Made by a program: the position numbers and the translations under genes. The notes beneath the pieces were generated by a model, which was not told where the DNA came from, ran no database searches, and worked only from the letters and a program-made list of their open reading frames with translations. From an uncultured Anaerolineales bacterium (GTDB lineage: Bacteria; Chloroflexota; Anaerolineae; Anaerolineales; Villigracilaceae), in NCBI GenBank assembly GCA_937928015.1, contig CALFXA010000108.1, positions 1-26,410 of the forward strand: a stretch of 26,410 nucleotides of DNA, written 5' to 3'. This document shows, piece after piece, positions 1 through 9,462 of the stretch. The number at the start of each line of letters is the position of its first letter. Position 1 is the stretch's first letter.

Positions 1-27
1 CCCGTACGTCAGTAAAGGAGAAAGAAA

Positions 28-588
28 ATGCAATACACATTCATTGCTTTAGTCGAGAACAAACCGGGTGTGTTGAACCGCGTGGCTTCGCTGTTCCGCC
101 GCCGCAACTTCAACATCGAGTCGCTGGCGGTCGGGCGCACCGAAAAGCCCGAGGTCTCGCGCATGACCATGGTCGTGGATTGTCCCAACGGGGACGTGGA
201 CGCGCACAAGATCGAGGCCAACCTGTACAAGCTGGTCAACGTGATCGACGTGCAGGATGTTTCGCGTCAGCCCTCCGTGACGCGCGACATGGCGCTGATC
301 AAGGTCAAGGCTGGACCCGACAAGCGCGCCGAGGTCAACAGCTTGGCGTCCATCTTCCGCGCCCGCATCGTCGACGTGGCGTCTGATTCCGTCATCGTGG
401 AAGTAACGGGCACCGAGGAGAAGATCGAAGGCATGGTCGAGTTGTTGCGTCCGCTGGGTATCATGGAAATGGTCCGCACGGGCCAGATCGCGATGACGCG
501 CGGCGCGAATGCGGGCATCCGCCGCATGCCTGGCATGGAAGATTTCGGCTACGAAGAAGACTTCGCCGCCGCAGAGATATTGTCGTAA
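28..588 (+). CDS. ilvN: Acetolactate synthase small (regulatory) subunit
   Basis: This is the regulatory subunit of acetohydroxyacid synthase, which makes 2-acetolactate or 2-aceto-2-hydroxybutyrate at the start of valine, leucine and isoleucine synthesis. The 186-residue protein opens with an ACT domain (about residues 2-75) containing the family pattern ENKPGVLNRVASLFRRRNFN and SLAVGRTE. A second ACT-like C-terminal domain (about 85-165) starts at ALIKVKAGPDKRAEV. ACT domains of this family bind valine for feedback inhibition. The start is fixed by AAAGGAG at 14-20, seven bases before the ATG. The length is slightly above the usual 160-175 because of an acidic tail (MEDFGYEEDFAAAE). The catalytic subunit ilvB is not in the window and probably lies immediately upstream. 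The gene leads into ilvC in the same direction. Confidence 0.96.
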   Translation: MQYTFIALVENKPGVLNRVASLFRRRNFNIESLAVGRTEKPEVSRMTMVVDCPNGDVDAHKIEANLYKLVNVIDVQDVSRQPSVTRDMALIKVKAGPDKRAEVNSLASIFRARIVDVASDSVIVEVTGTEEKIEGMVELLRPLGIMEMVRTGQIAMTRGANAGIRRMPGMEDFGYEEDFAAAEILS

Positions 589-592
589 TTGC

Positions 593-628
593 ATGTTATT
601 GCGAGGAGATTCCTTCTCGCAATAACAT
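593..628. repeat. Perfect palindrome between ilvN and ilvC
   Basis: The arm ATGTTATTGCGAG (593-605) is exactly complementary to CTCGCAATAACAT (616-628), around a 10-base loop. No U-tract follows, so it is not a standard terminator. The ATTGCGAG core resembles widespread REP-like intergenic palindromes. It fills most of the 63-base gap and ends 23 bases before ilvC. Confidence 0.85.
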
Positions 629-651
629 AGAAAAAAACAGGAGAACTTATC

Positions 652-1704
652 ATGGCAAGGATCAATTTCGGTGGTGTGGAAGAAGAAGTCGTCACGCGCG
701 GCGAATTCCCGTTGGAGAAGGCGCGTGAGGTGTTGAAGGACGAGGTCGTGGCGGTGCTCGGCTACGGCGTGCAGGGTCCCGCCCAGGCGATGAACATGCG
801 CGATAACGGGATCAGGGTCATCGTTGGGCAGCGCAAGGGGACCAAGAACTGGGACCGCGCCGTCGCCGACGGCTGGGTGCCCGGCGAGACGCTTTTCTCG
901 GTTGAGGAAGCCGCCGAGCGCGGGACCGTCATCCAGTTCCTGCTTTCGGACGCGGGTCAGCGCTCGCAGTGGCCGAAGATCGTCGAGTGCTTGAACGAAG
1001 GCGACATGCTGTACTTCTCGCACGGATTCGCAGTCACCTTCAAGGATGACACGGGCGTGGTCCCGCCGCCGCACGTGGACGTGGCCCTGGTTGCGCCGAA
1101 GGGATCGGGCACCAGCGTGCGCCGCAATTTCCTGGCGGGCAGCGGCATCAACGCCAGCTACGCCGTCCATCAGGATTACACGGGCAAGGCTCATGACCGC
1201 GCCGTTGCACTCGGCATCGCCATCGGCGCGGGGTATCTGTTCCCGACCACCTTCGAGAAGGAAGTCTACAGCGACCTGACGGGTGAGCGCGGCATCTTGA
1301 TCGGCGCGCTCTCGGGCGTGATGGAGGCCCAGTACAATGTGCTGCGCAAGAACGGACATTCCCCGTCCGAGGCCTTCAACGAGACGGTCGAGGAATTGAC
1401 CCAGTCGCTGATCCGCCTGGTGGGCGAGAACGGCATGGACTTCATGTACGCCAACTGCTCGACCACCGCCCAGCGCGGCGCACTCGACTGGCATCCGCGT
1501 TTCCGCGATGCCGTGGAGCCCGTGTTCGAGGCGCTGTACGAATCGGTCAAGACGGGCAACGAGGCGCGCATCACGCTCGAAGCCAACAGCCGCGACGATT
1601 ATCGCGAGCAGCTCGAAAAGGAACTTGGGACTTTCCGTGACTCTGAAATGTGGCGCGCTGGCGCAGCGGTCCGTTCGTTGAGGCCCGAGAACTGGAAGCA
1701 GTAA
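652..1704 (+). CDS. ilvC: Ketol-acid reductoisomerase (fungal/Bacteroidetes-like form)
   Basis: It isomerises and reduces 2-acetolactate (or acetohydroxybutyrate) to the 2,3-dihydroxy acid, using NAD(P)H and Mg2+. The 350-residue protein has a Rossmann nucleotide-binding motif GYGVQG (residues 37-42). The predicted metal ligands are D208 and E212 in SDLTGERG, and E244 and E248 in AFNETVEE. The sequence blocks LLSDAGQ, VAPKGSG, GHSPSEAFNETVEE, CSTTAQRGALDW and the C-terminal RSLRPEN recall, from memory, yeast mitochondrial Ilv5 and its bacterial relatives more than the usual short bacterial enzyme. The start is supported by AGGAG at 639-643, eight bases upstream. The gene lies between ilvN and leuA. 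ilvD, the next pathway step, is not in the window. Confidence 0.95.
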   Translation: MARINFGGVEEEVVTRGEFPLEKAREVLKDEVVAVLGYGVQGPAQAMNMRDNGIRVIVGQRKGTKNWDRAVADGWVPGETLFSVEEAAERGTVIQFLLSDAGQRSQWPKIVECLNEGDMLYFSHGFAVTFKDDTGVVPPPHVDVALVAPKGSGTSVRRNFLAGSGINASYAVHQDYTGKAHDRAVALGIAIGAGYLFPTTFEKEVYSDLTGERGILIGALSGVMEAQYNVLRKNGHSPSEAFNETVEELTQSLIRLVGENGMDFMYANCSTTAQRGALDWHPRFRDAVEPVFEALYESVKTGNEARITLEANSRDDYREQLEKELGTFRDSEMWRAGAAVRSLRPENWKQ

Positions 1705-1708
1705 TTTT

Positions 1709-1750
1709 CCCTCACCCCAATCCCTCTCCCATTGAGAGAGGCGAGGGTGA
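1709..1750. repeat. Imperfect palindrome between ilvC and leuA
   Basis: The segment reads CCCTCACCCC...CCTCTCCC, then ATT, then GAGAGAGGCGAGGGTGA, giving an imperfect hairpin that starts four bases after the ilvC stop. It resembles the CCCTCACCC/GGGAGAGGG-type intergenic repeats common in many bacterial genomes. The leuA ribosome binding site AGGAG (1754-1758) follows directly. Confidence 0.7.
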
Positions 1751-1765
1751 AGCAGGAGAGTCAGT

Positions 1766-3400
<1,635 letters not shown>

Positions 3401-3418
3401 GAAATAGGAGAAACTACC

Positions 3419-3574
3419 ATGACCACTCAGAATGAAGAACGCGACGTTTTCGCCACCCATTGCTTCGACCCGTTCCCCGAGCCGCAGACCATCCCCGCGG
3501 GCTGGGACACGAGCGTCTTTTCCGCCCCCACGCCTGCTCTCGTTGCTGACGAGGACGAAGCGTCCCAGAACTAA
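3419..3574 (+). CDS. Unrecognised 51-residue acidic protein between leuA and leuC
   Basis: I do not recognise this protein. An ATG at 3419 lies eight bases after a clear AGGAG (3406-3410), 18 bases beyond the leuA stop, and the frame runs to TAA at 3572-3574. The product starts MTTQNEERDVF and contains DPFPEPQTIPAGWD (residues 17-30). It is Pro-rich and strongly acidic (ten Asp/Glu against one Arg and no Lys), and is probably disordered. About three quarters of the codons end in G or C, like the neighbouring genes. It has no signal peptide, membrane segment or metal-binding cluster. Placement inside the operon with its own ribosome binding site argues for translation. A role linked to leucine synthesis is only a guess. 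It could also be the decayed end of a longer gene. Confidence 0.65.
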   Translation: MTTQNEERDVFATHCFDPFPEPQTIPAGWDTSVFSAPTPALVADEDEASQN

Positions 3575-3581
3575 AATTCCC

Positions 3582-3652
3582 AACCGCGAAGGTGCGAAGA
3601 ACGCGAAGTCAAGCCTTTTAAAGTCTTCGCGACCTTAGCGCTCTTCGCGGTT
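3582..3652. repeat. Long imperfect palindrome directly before leuC
   Basis: AACCGCGAAG (3582-3591) is complementary to CTTCGCGGTT (3643-3652), and the inner CGCGAAG (3602-3608) pairs with CTTCGCG (3625-3631). It looks like the GCGAAG-rich intergenic repeats seen in multiple copies in some genomes. It occupies the region where a ribosome binding site for leuC would be expected. Confidence 0.8.
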
Positions 3653-3663
3653 CAAAAAATCTT

Positions 3664-5064
3664 ATGCCAAAGACACTCTTCCAAAAAATCTGGGACTCGC
3701 ATGTTGTCGCCGAACAACCCGATTCCCCAGCCGTCCTGTACATTGACCTGCACCTCGTGCATGAGGTCACCTCGCCGCAGGCCTTCACGGGTCTGCGTCA
3801 GCGCGGATTGAAAGTCCGCCGCCCCGACAAGACTCTCGCCACGATGGACCACTCCATCCCGACTACACCGCTCGACGTTCCCATCGCGGACGCGTTGGCT
3901 GCGGCTCAGATCAAGCAGATGGAGATTAACGCCGCCGAGTTTGGCATCACCTTGCACGGTATGACCAGCTCGCACCGCGGCATTGTCCATGTCATCGGTC
4001 CCGAGCTGGGACGTACCCAGCCTGGCATGACCATCGTCTGCGGCGACAGTCACACCGCCACGCATGGCGCGTTCGGCGCGCTGGCCTTCGGCATCGGCAC
4101 CTCCGAGGTCGAGCATGTGCTCGCCACGCAGTGTCTGCTGCAAAAGAAGCCCAAAACCTACGAGGTCTGCGTGGATGGCAAACTCGGCGCGGGCGTCTCG
4201 GCCAAGGACATCATCCTGGCGCTGATCGCGAAGATCGGCGTCGGTGGCGGGACGGGGCACGTCTTCGAGTACACGGGCGAAGCCATCCGCGGCTTGACGA
4301 TGGAACAGCGCATGACCATCTGCAACATGTCCATCGAGGGCGGCGCGCGCGCGGGCATGGTCGCTCCCGATGACCATACCTTCGAGTACCTGGAGGGCCG
4401 CGAGTTCGCGCCCAAGGGCGCGGACTGGGATAAGACCGTCGCCAAATGGCGCGCCCTGCCCAGCGACGAAGGCGCGACCTATGACAAGTCGATCACGCTC
4501 AACGCCGCTGATCTGGAGCCGATGATCACCTACGGCACCAATCCTGGCATGGGCATGAAGATCACCGACTGCGTCCCCACTGCTGACTCGTTCTCCGACG
4601 CCTCGCAGCGCTCCGCCTTCGAGAAAGCCATGACCTACATGGGCCTCCAGCCTGGGCAATCCCTACTCGGCCAGAAGGTGGACGTGGTCTTCATTGGCTC
4701 GTGCACCAACTCGCGCATCTCCGACCTGCGCCTGGCGGCGGCCATGCTCAAGGGCCGCAAGGTCTCCGAGAGCACGCGCGTGATGGTCGTGCCTGGCTCG
4801 CAGGACGTCAAGAAGCAGGCCGAGCAGGAAGGCCTCGACCAGGTCTTCAAGGAAGCGGGCGCAGAATGGCGCGAAGCGGGCTGTTCGATGTGCATCGCCA
4901 TGAACGGCGACCAGCTCCAGCCCGGACAGTACGCCGTCTCGACCAGCAACCGCAACTTCGAGGGCCGTCAGGGCAAGGGCGGACGCACCTTCCTGGCCAG
5001 CCCGATCACCGCGGCTGCGACCGCCATTGCAGGCCAGGTCACCGACCCGCGGACGATGTTTTAG
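3664..5064 (+). CDS. leuC: 3-isopropylmalate dehydratase large subunit
   Basis: With LeuD it isomerises 2-isopropylmalate to 3-isopropylmalate, and very probably citramalate to 3-methylmalate in the isoleucine branch. The 466-residue aconitase-family protein opens [15 protein letters not shown]. It carries the three [4Fe-4S] ligands at C347 (GSCTNSR), C407 and C410 (GCSMC), the positions usual in the bacterial family. Other family blocks are [18 protein letters not shown] and [10 protein letters not shown]. The start agrees with the family N-terminus, but no Shine-Dalgarno is visible: the 11 bases between the palindrome and the ATG read TCAAAAAATCT. Translation may depend on coupling or on the folded leader. 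leuD follows after 15 bases. Confidence 0.96.
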   Translation: MPKTLFQKIWDSHVVAEQPDSPAVLYIDLHLVHEVTSPQAFTGLRQRGLKVRRPDKTLATMDHSIPTTPLDVPIADALAAAQIKQMEINAAEFGITLHGMTSSHRGIVHVIGPELGRTQPGMTIVCGDSHTATHGAFGALAFGIGTSEVEHVLATQCLLQKKPKTYEVCVDGKLGAGVSAKDIILALIAKIGVGGGTGHVFEYTGEAIRGLTMEQRMTICNMSIEGGARAGMVAPDDHTFEYLEGREFAPKGADWDKTVAKWRALPSDEGATYDKSITLNAADLEPMITYGTNPGMGMKITDCVPTADSFSDASQRSAFEKAMTYMGLQPGQSLLGQKVDVVFIGSCTNSRISDLRLAAAMLKGRKVSESTRVMVVPGSQDVKKQAEQEGLDQVFKEAGAEWREAGCSMCIAMNGDQLQPGQYAVSTSNRNFEGRQGKGGRTFLASPITAAATAIAGQVTDPRTMF

Positions 5065-5079
5065 CCGATTGGAAATCAC

Positions 5080-5664
5080 ATGGCCCAATTCACAACCCTC
5101 ACCTCCCGCGTCATGCCGCTGCCCGTCAACGACATCGACACGGACCAGATCATCCCCGCGCAGTTCCTCAAGGTCACCGACAAGAACGGGCTGGCCGATG
5201 CGCTGTTCTTCAACTGGCGCTACAACGATGATAAATCGCCCAAGGCTGACTTCGTCTTGAATCAGCCCAGTTCCAAGGGCGCGCAAATCCTGCTAGCAGG
5301 CGACAATTTCGGATGCGGCTCCAGCCGCGAACACGCTCCCTGGGCGCTGACCAGCTATGGGTTCCGAGCGGTCATCTCCACCTCGTTTGCCGACATCTTC
5401 CGCAATAACTCGCTCAAGAACGGACTCATCCCGATCATCGTCGACGAAGCCACGCACAAGATGCTCTTCGACCTGGTCGAGGAAGTGCCTGCCGCCGAGT
5501 TCAGCGTGGACCTCGCTTCGCAGACGCTGTCCTTTCCGAACGGCTCGGTCACGTTCCCCATCGACCCGTTCAACAAGACCTGCCTGCTCAACGGCGTGGA
5601 CGAGCTTGGCTACATCCTCGGCTTTGAGAAGCAGATCGAGGAGTTTGAGAACAGCCGACCGTAG
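5080..5664 (+). CDS. leuD: 3-isopropylmalate dehydratase small subunit
   Basis: This is the swivelling-domain partner of LeuC that completes the isopropylmalate isomerase active site. The 194-residue protein shows the family blocks [17 protein letters not shown] (residues 14-30) and the substrate-loop motif [14 protein letters not shown] (about 73-86). [16 protein letters not shown] follows. The length and the closing segment, with its [13 protein letters not shown] block, match the bacterial 200-residue LeuD rather than the short archaeal type. Only a weak GGA (5071-5073) lies before the ATG. The 15-base gap to leuC suggests coupled translation and balanced subunit levels. Confidence 0.95.
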   Translation: MAQFTTLTSRVMPLPVNDIDTDQIIPAQFLKVTDKNGLADALFFNWRYNDDKSPKADFVLNQPSSKGAQILLAGDNFGCGSSREHAPWALTSYGFRAVISTSFADIFRNNSLKNGLIPIIVDEATHKMLFDLVEEVPAAEFSVDLASQTLSFPNGSVTFPIDPFNKTCLLNGVDELGYILGFEKQIEEFENSRP

Positions 5665-5670
5665 ATCGAA

Positions 5671-5702
5671 GACGATGGACGGTACAAGTACGGTCTGTCG
5701 TC
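5671..5702. repeat. Palindrome between leuD and cimA
   Basis: GACGATGGACGGTAC (5671-5685) pairs with GTACGGTCTGTCGTC (5688-5702), with 12 of 15 positions complementary around a two-base loop. No U-tract follows. It is a different sequence from the other junction palindromes in this operon. Confidence 0.7.
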
Positions 5703-5730
5703 CACTGGCCACGGTCAGAGAAGAGTTATC

Positions 5731-7287
5731 ATGCAACAAATCCAAATCTACGACACCACCCTGCGCGACGGCACCCAGTCCGAAGGCTTCACGCTTTCGG
5801 GCAATGACAAGGTCCGCGTGGCGCAGCGCCTCGACGACCTGGGCGTGGCCTTCATCGAAGGCGGCTGGCCTGGCTCGAACCCGAAGGATGTCGAGTTCTT
5901 CGAACGCGCCCGCGACATGCAATGGAAGAACGCGCTGATCGCCGCGTTCGGTTCCACCTGCCGCGTCAAAGGCGGCCCCGAGGACGACACCAATATCAAA
6001 GCCCTGCTCGATTCGCACACGCCCGTCTGCACCATCTTCGGCAAGACCTGGACTCTGCACGTCACCGACGTGCTACTTACCACGCTGGAAGACAACCTGC
6101 GCATCATCGAAGACTCGGTGGCCTATTTGCGTTCGCAGGGCCGCCGAGTCATTTATGACGCCGAACACTTCTTCGACGGCTACAAAGCGGACTCGATTTA
6201 TGCGCTCGAAACCTTGAAGGCCGCCATCCGCGGCGGCGCCGAGACCGTCGTCCTGTGCGACACCAATGGCGGGACCCTGCCCTGGGAAGTGGAACAAATC
6301 ATTCGGGACCTCAAGCCTGATCTCAACCACCCGTTTGGAATCCACACCCACAACGACTCGGAGTGCGCCGTGATCAATTCGCTGATCGCCGTCCGCGAGG
6401 GAGCCATCCAGGCGCAGGGGACGATCAACGGCGTGGGCGAACGCTGCGGCAACGCCAACCTCATTTCCATCATGGCTGACCTGGAATTGAAGATGGGCTA
6501 TCCATGCCTGCCCGAAGGCAACATCTCCAAGCTGACCGAGCTTTCGCATTTCGTGGCCGAAGTTGCCAACATTACGCCCGATGAGCATCTGCCGTTCGTA
6601 GGCAAGTCAGCCTTTGCGCACAAGGGCGGAGTCCACGTGGCGGCCATGCGACGTTCGGCTCAGTCGTATCAGCACATCGCGCCCGAGGTTGTGGGCAACA
6701 AGATGCGCGTGGTCGTCTCGGACCTTTCGGGGCGCGGCAACCTGCTTAGCAAAGCCGAGGAACACGGCGTGGAGGTCGAGGGCGCGGAGGTCGTGCCCGT
6801 GCTCAACGAGATCAAGGAACTCGAAGCGCGCGGATTTTCCTTCGAGGCCGCTGAGGCCTCAGTAGCGATGATGCTCAAGCGTCAGGAATACGGCTATAAG
6901 CCGCCCTTCGAACTAGTGGACTTTTTCGTCAACGTCGAGCATCGTCAGGGACGCGGCATCTTTGCCGAGGCGATGGTCAAGGTTCGCGTGCAGGGCGAAC
7001 TCCTGCATACTGCGGCGGAAGGAAACGGCCCCGTCAACGCGCTGGACCTGGCCTTGCGCAAAGCCCTGGTTGGATATTATCCGCAGGTTGCGAAATTCCA
7101 CCTGTCCGATTACAAGGTCCGCATTCTCGATTCGGATCACGGCACCGAAGCCATCACCCGCGTGTTGATCGACACGCGCAACAGCACGGGCCGCTGGAGC
7201 ACCGTCGGCGCGAGCACCAACATCATCGAAGCCTCCTGGCGCGCCCTGGCGGACTCGGTGGAGTATGGGTTGATGGTGGCACACTAA
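5731..7287 (+). CDS. cimA: (R)-citramalate synthase
   Basis: It condenses pyruvate with acetyl-CoA to (R)-citramalate, the first step of the threonine-independent route to 2-oxobutyrate and isoleucine. The 518-residue protein has the DRE-TIM barrel motifs YDTTLRDGTQSEG (R12, D13), HTHND (H205, H207) and NGVGERCGN (233-241). The stretch EGGWPGSNPKDVEFFERA (43-60) is characteristic of the citramalate-synthase branch rather than LeuA. A LeuA-type C-terminal regulatory domain (about 375-515) is present, so feedback control by isoleucine is plausible. The start is preceded by only a loose purine-rich AGAGAAGAG. Its place between leuD and leuB matches the shared use of LeuCD and LeuB. Homocitrate synthase is a less likely alternative. 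Confidence 0.93.
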   Translation: MQQIQIYDTTLRDGTQSEGFTLSGNDKVRVAQRLDDLGVAFIEGGWPGSNPKDVEFFERARDMQWKNALIAAFGSTCRVKGGPEDDTNIKALLDSHTPVCTIFGKTWTLHVTDVLLTTLEDNLRIIEDSVAYLRSQGRRVIYDAEHFFDGYKADSIYALETLKAAIRGGAETVVLCDTNGGTLPWEVEQIIRDLKPDLNHPFGIHTHNDSECAVINSLIAVREGAIQAQGTINGVGERCGNANLISIMADLELKMGYPCLPEGNISKLTELSHFVAEVANITPDEHLPFVGKSAFAHKGGVHVAAMRRSAQSYQHIAPEVVGNKMRVVVSDLSGRGNLLSKAEEHGVEVEGAEVVPVLNEIKELEARGFSFEAAEASVAMMLKRQEYGYKPPFELVDFFVNVEHRQGRGIFAEAMVKVRVQGELLHTAAEGNGPVNALDLALRKALVGYYPQVAKFHLSDYKVRILDSDHGTEAITRVLIDTRNSTGRWSTVGASTNIIEASWRALADSVEYGLMVAH

Positions 7288-7288
7288 A

Positions 7289-7304
7289 CTCCGCTCAGCG
7301 CGAA
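7289..7304 (+). repeat. 16-base direct repeat, copy 1
   Basis: CTCCGCTCAGCGCGAA occurs here, just after the cimA stop, and again identically at 8414-8429 just after leuB. The leuB ribosome binding site (TGAGG, 7306-7310) begins two bases later. Confidence 0.8.
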
Positions 7305-7317
7305 ATGAGGAACATAT

Positions 7318-8376
7318 ATGAACTTCAAACTCACCCTCCTGCCTGGCGACGGCATCGGCCCCGAGATCGTCGCGGAAGCCGTGCGCGTGCTGGACGTCGT
7401 TGCCAGCAAGCACGGACATTCCTTCACTTACACCGAACGTTTGATGGGCGGCTGCTCCATCGATAAATACGGCTCCTCGCTCACCGATGAAACCCTGGCC
7501 GATTGCAAATCCGCGGATGCGGTGTTGCTGGGTGCGGTCGGTGGCCCCAAGTGGGACGATCCCACGGCGAAGGATCGCCCCGAGCGTGGATTGTTGGCCC
7601 TGCGCAAAGGCCTGGGCGTGTTCGCCAACCTGCGGCCCGTCAAGGTGCATCCCGCGCTGATCGACTCGTCGCCGCTCAAGCCCGAGAAGCTCAAGGGCGT
7701 GGACATCATGGTCGTACGCGAGTTGACGGGCGGCCTGTACTTCGGCTGGCCCAAGGGCCGCGACGTCAAGGACGGCCGCGAGCGCGCCGTGGACACGCTT
7801 GAATATTATGACTACGAAATCAAGCGCGTGATGGAACTGGCCTTCCAACTGGCCAGGGGGCGCAAGAAAAAGGTCACTTCGGTGGACAAGGCCAACGTGC
7901 TCGAGTCCTCGCGCTTGTGGCGGCAGATCGCCGTCCAGGTGGGGAAGGCCAATCCCGACATTGAGTTGGAACACACCCTGGTCGACACCGCCTCGATGCG
8001 GCTGATCACGGGTCCCGCGTGGATGGACGTGGTCGTGACCGAGAACATGTTCGGCGACATCCTGACCGACGAGGCGTCCGTGCTGGCGGGGTCGATGGGG
8101 ATGCTGCCCTCGGCCAGTTTATCGGAGTCAGGCCCAGGCTTGTACGAACCGATCCACGGCTCGGCGCCCGACATCGCGGGCAAGGGCATCGCCAATCCGA
8201 TTGGTACCATCCTGTCGACGGCCATGCTGCTGCGTTACTCGCTGAAGCTGGAAGCCGAAGCCGCGTCCATCGAAAACGCTGTGGACGCGATCATCACCGC
8301 GGGTGCGCGCACCGCCGACATCGGCGGCAAACTGACCACCCGTCAGATGGCGGACGAGATCATCAAAAGTCTGTAA
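7318..8376 (+). CDS. leuB: 3-isopropylmalate dehydrogenase
   Basis: It oxidatively decarboxylates 3-isopropylmalate to 2-oxoisocaproate, and probably 3-methylmalate to 2-oxobutyrate in the citramalate route. The 352-residue protein has the N-terminal [12 protein letters not shown], the arginine-bearing [20 protein letters not shown], and the signature [20 protein letters not shown] starting at N243 (metal ligands D247 and D251). The block [15 protein letters not shown] keeps the Asp found in NAD-dependent members, so NAD use is likely. TGAGG at 7306-7310, seven bases before the ATG, sets the start. The gene sits 30 bases after cimA. Confidence 0.96.
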   Translation: MNFKLTLLPGDGIGPEIVAEAVRVLDVVASKHGHSFTYTERLMGGCSIDKYGSSLTDETLADCKSADAVLLGAVGGPKWDDPTAKDRPERGLLALRKGLGVFANLRPVKVHPALIDSSPLKPEKLKGVDIMVVRELTGGLYFGWPKGRDVKDGRERAVDTLEYYDYEIKRVMELAFQLARGRKKKVTSVDKANVLESSRLWRQIAVQVGKANPDIELEHTLVDTASMRLITGPAWMDVVVTENMFGDILTDEASVLAGSMGMLPSASLSESGPGLYEPIHGSAPDIAGKGIANPIGTILSTAMLLRYSLKLEAEAASIENAVDAIITAGARTADIGGKLTTRQMADEIIKSL

Positions 8377-8380
8377 CCTA

Positions 8381-8429
8381 CGCGCTTCGACTGCGGATTG
8401 AAGAACACAATCCCTCCGCTCAGCGCGAA
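8381..8429. repeat. Intergenic palindrome containing direct-repeat copy 2
   Basis: The segment holds CGCGCT...GCGGA (8381-8395) facing TCCGCTCAGCGCG (8415-8427), an interrupted inverted repeat. Bases 8414-8429 are the second exact copy of the 16-mer found after cimA. The copy after cimA therefore looks like a half-length relic of this element. Confidence 0.6.
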
Positions 8430-8450
8430 TACTACAAAGGAGAAATCATC

Positions 8451-9371
8451 ATGGGAATGGAATCCAAATTCATTTGGATGAACGGCGAGTTGGTGCCGTT
8501 TGAGAAAGCCACGCTACACTTTCTGACGCCCGCGCTACATTACGGCGCGGCGGTCTTCGAGGGCATCCGCGCCTACGATACGCCGAAGGGACCTGCCGTC
8601 TTCCGCCTGACCGATCACGCCGAGCGCCTGCTCGATTCGGCGCGCGTGTTCGGCTTCCGCGAACTGCCGTGGACGACCGAGGACGTGGTCAAGGCGGTCA
8701 AGGATACGGTGCGCGCCAACGGCTTCAAGGATTGCTACATCCGCCCGTTGCTCTACCTGGATGGTGGCGGCTGGAACCTGAACGTGGATAACGGCAAGGC
8801 CTCGCTGGCGATTGCCGCCTGGGAGTGGGGCAACTACCTGGGCGAGGAGGCGCTGGCCAAGGGCATCCGCGCCAACATCTCGTCGTTCACGCGTCATCAT
8901 CCCAACGTATTGATGACCAAGGCCAAGGTCTCGGGCAACTATGCCAACAGCTTCCTCGCCAAGACCGAGTCTGAGCGACTGGGATTCCAGGAGGCCATTA
9001 TGCTCGACCCGTCGGGTTATGTGGCCGAATGCACAGGCGAGAACCTGTTCCTCGTGCGTCATGGCAAGATCGTCACCCCGTCCACCGCGCCCGTGCTCGA
9101 AGGCGTGACGCGCCACTCGATCCACACCGTGGCCAAGGACATGGGCTACCGCATCCTCGAACAGCCCATCTCGCGTGACCAACTCTACATCGCGGACGAG
9201 GTCTTTGTGTGCGGCACCGCCGCCGAAGTCATCGGCCTGAGCGAGATCGACTTCCGCAAGATTGGCGATGGCAAGACGGGCACGGTCACGCGCCAGATAC
9301 AGAAGGTCTATCACGACGCCATCCGCGGGAAATTGCCGCAGTACGAAGCGTGGTGCGAGTACGTCGGATAA
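8451..9371 (+). CDS. ilvE: Branched-chain amino acid aminotransferase
   Basis: This PLP-dependent class IV aminotransferase performs the last step of valine, leucine and isoleucine synthesis, with glutamate as amino donor. The 306-residue protein shows FIWMNGELVPFEKATLHF, then HYGAAVFEGIRAY. The catalytic lysine is K159 in TKAKVSGNYANS, followed by AECTGENLF and GTAAEVIGL. The start is set by AAAGGAG (8436-8442), eight bases before ATG 8451. The open frame extends much further upstream, but only as an out-of-frame reading of leuB. The terminator at 9384 ends the operon just after this gene. Confidence 0.96.
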   Translation: MGMESKFIWMNGELVPFEKATLHFLTPALHYGAAVFEGIRAYDTPKGPAVFRLTDHAERLLDSARVFGFRELPWTTEDVVKAVKDTVRANGFKDCYIRPLLYLDGGGWNLNVDNGKASLAIAAWEWGNYLGEEALAKGIRANISSFTRHHPNVLMTKAKVSGNYANSFLAKTESERLGFQEAIMLDPSGYVAECTGENLFLVRHGKIVTPSTAPVLEGVTRHSIHTVAKDMGYRILEQPISRDQLYIADEVFVCGTAAEVIGLSEIDFRKIGDGKTGTVTRQIQKVYHDAIRGKLPQYEAWCEYVG

Positions 9372-9383
9372 GAGATGAAAGAG

Positions 9384-9417
9384 AAAAGATGAAGGATGGA
9401 AAACCTTCATCTTTTTT
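9384..9417 (+). terminator. Intrinsic terminator of the ilv-leu operon
   Basis: AAAAGATGAAGG (9384-9395) pairs with CCTTCATCTTTT (9404-9415) around an eight-base loop, and a run of six T ends at 9417. It begins 13 bases after the ilvE stop. Confidence 0.93.
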
Positions 9418-9425
9418 ATTGGCAA

Positions 9426-9455
9426 TTGACAATCGAGTCGGAATGATGCTATTCT
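9426..9455 (+). promoter_or_regulatory. sigma70-type promoter of purB, apparently leaderless
   Basis: A perfect TTGACA (9426-9431) is followed after 18 bases by TATTCT (9450-9455, four of six matches to TATAAT). Only seven bases separate this -10 box from the purB ATG at 9463. Transcription should therefore begin at or next to the start codon. Confidence 0.7.
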
Positions 9456-9462
9456 GGGCACA

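Noticed and set aside
1..27. A branched-chain amino acid attenuator or leader peptide before ilvN
   Set aside because: Only 27 bases precede ilvN in the window and they contain just the ribosome binding site. The operon probably starts further upstream.
3432..3638. A 68-codon plus-strand frame overlapping the small leu-operon ORF
   Set aside because: It runs through the palindromic repeat, is Ser/Pro/Arg-rich, and has no ribosome binding site, whereas the 3419 frame has a well-placed AGGAG.
8019..9371. An N-terminally extended version of IlvE starting inside leuB
   Set aside because: The upstream 144 codons read leuB out of frame. The family start and AAAGGAG place the true start at 8451.
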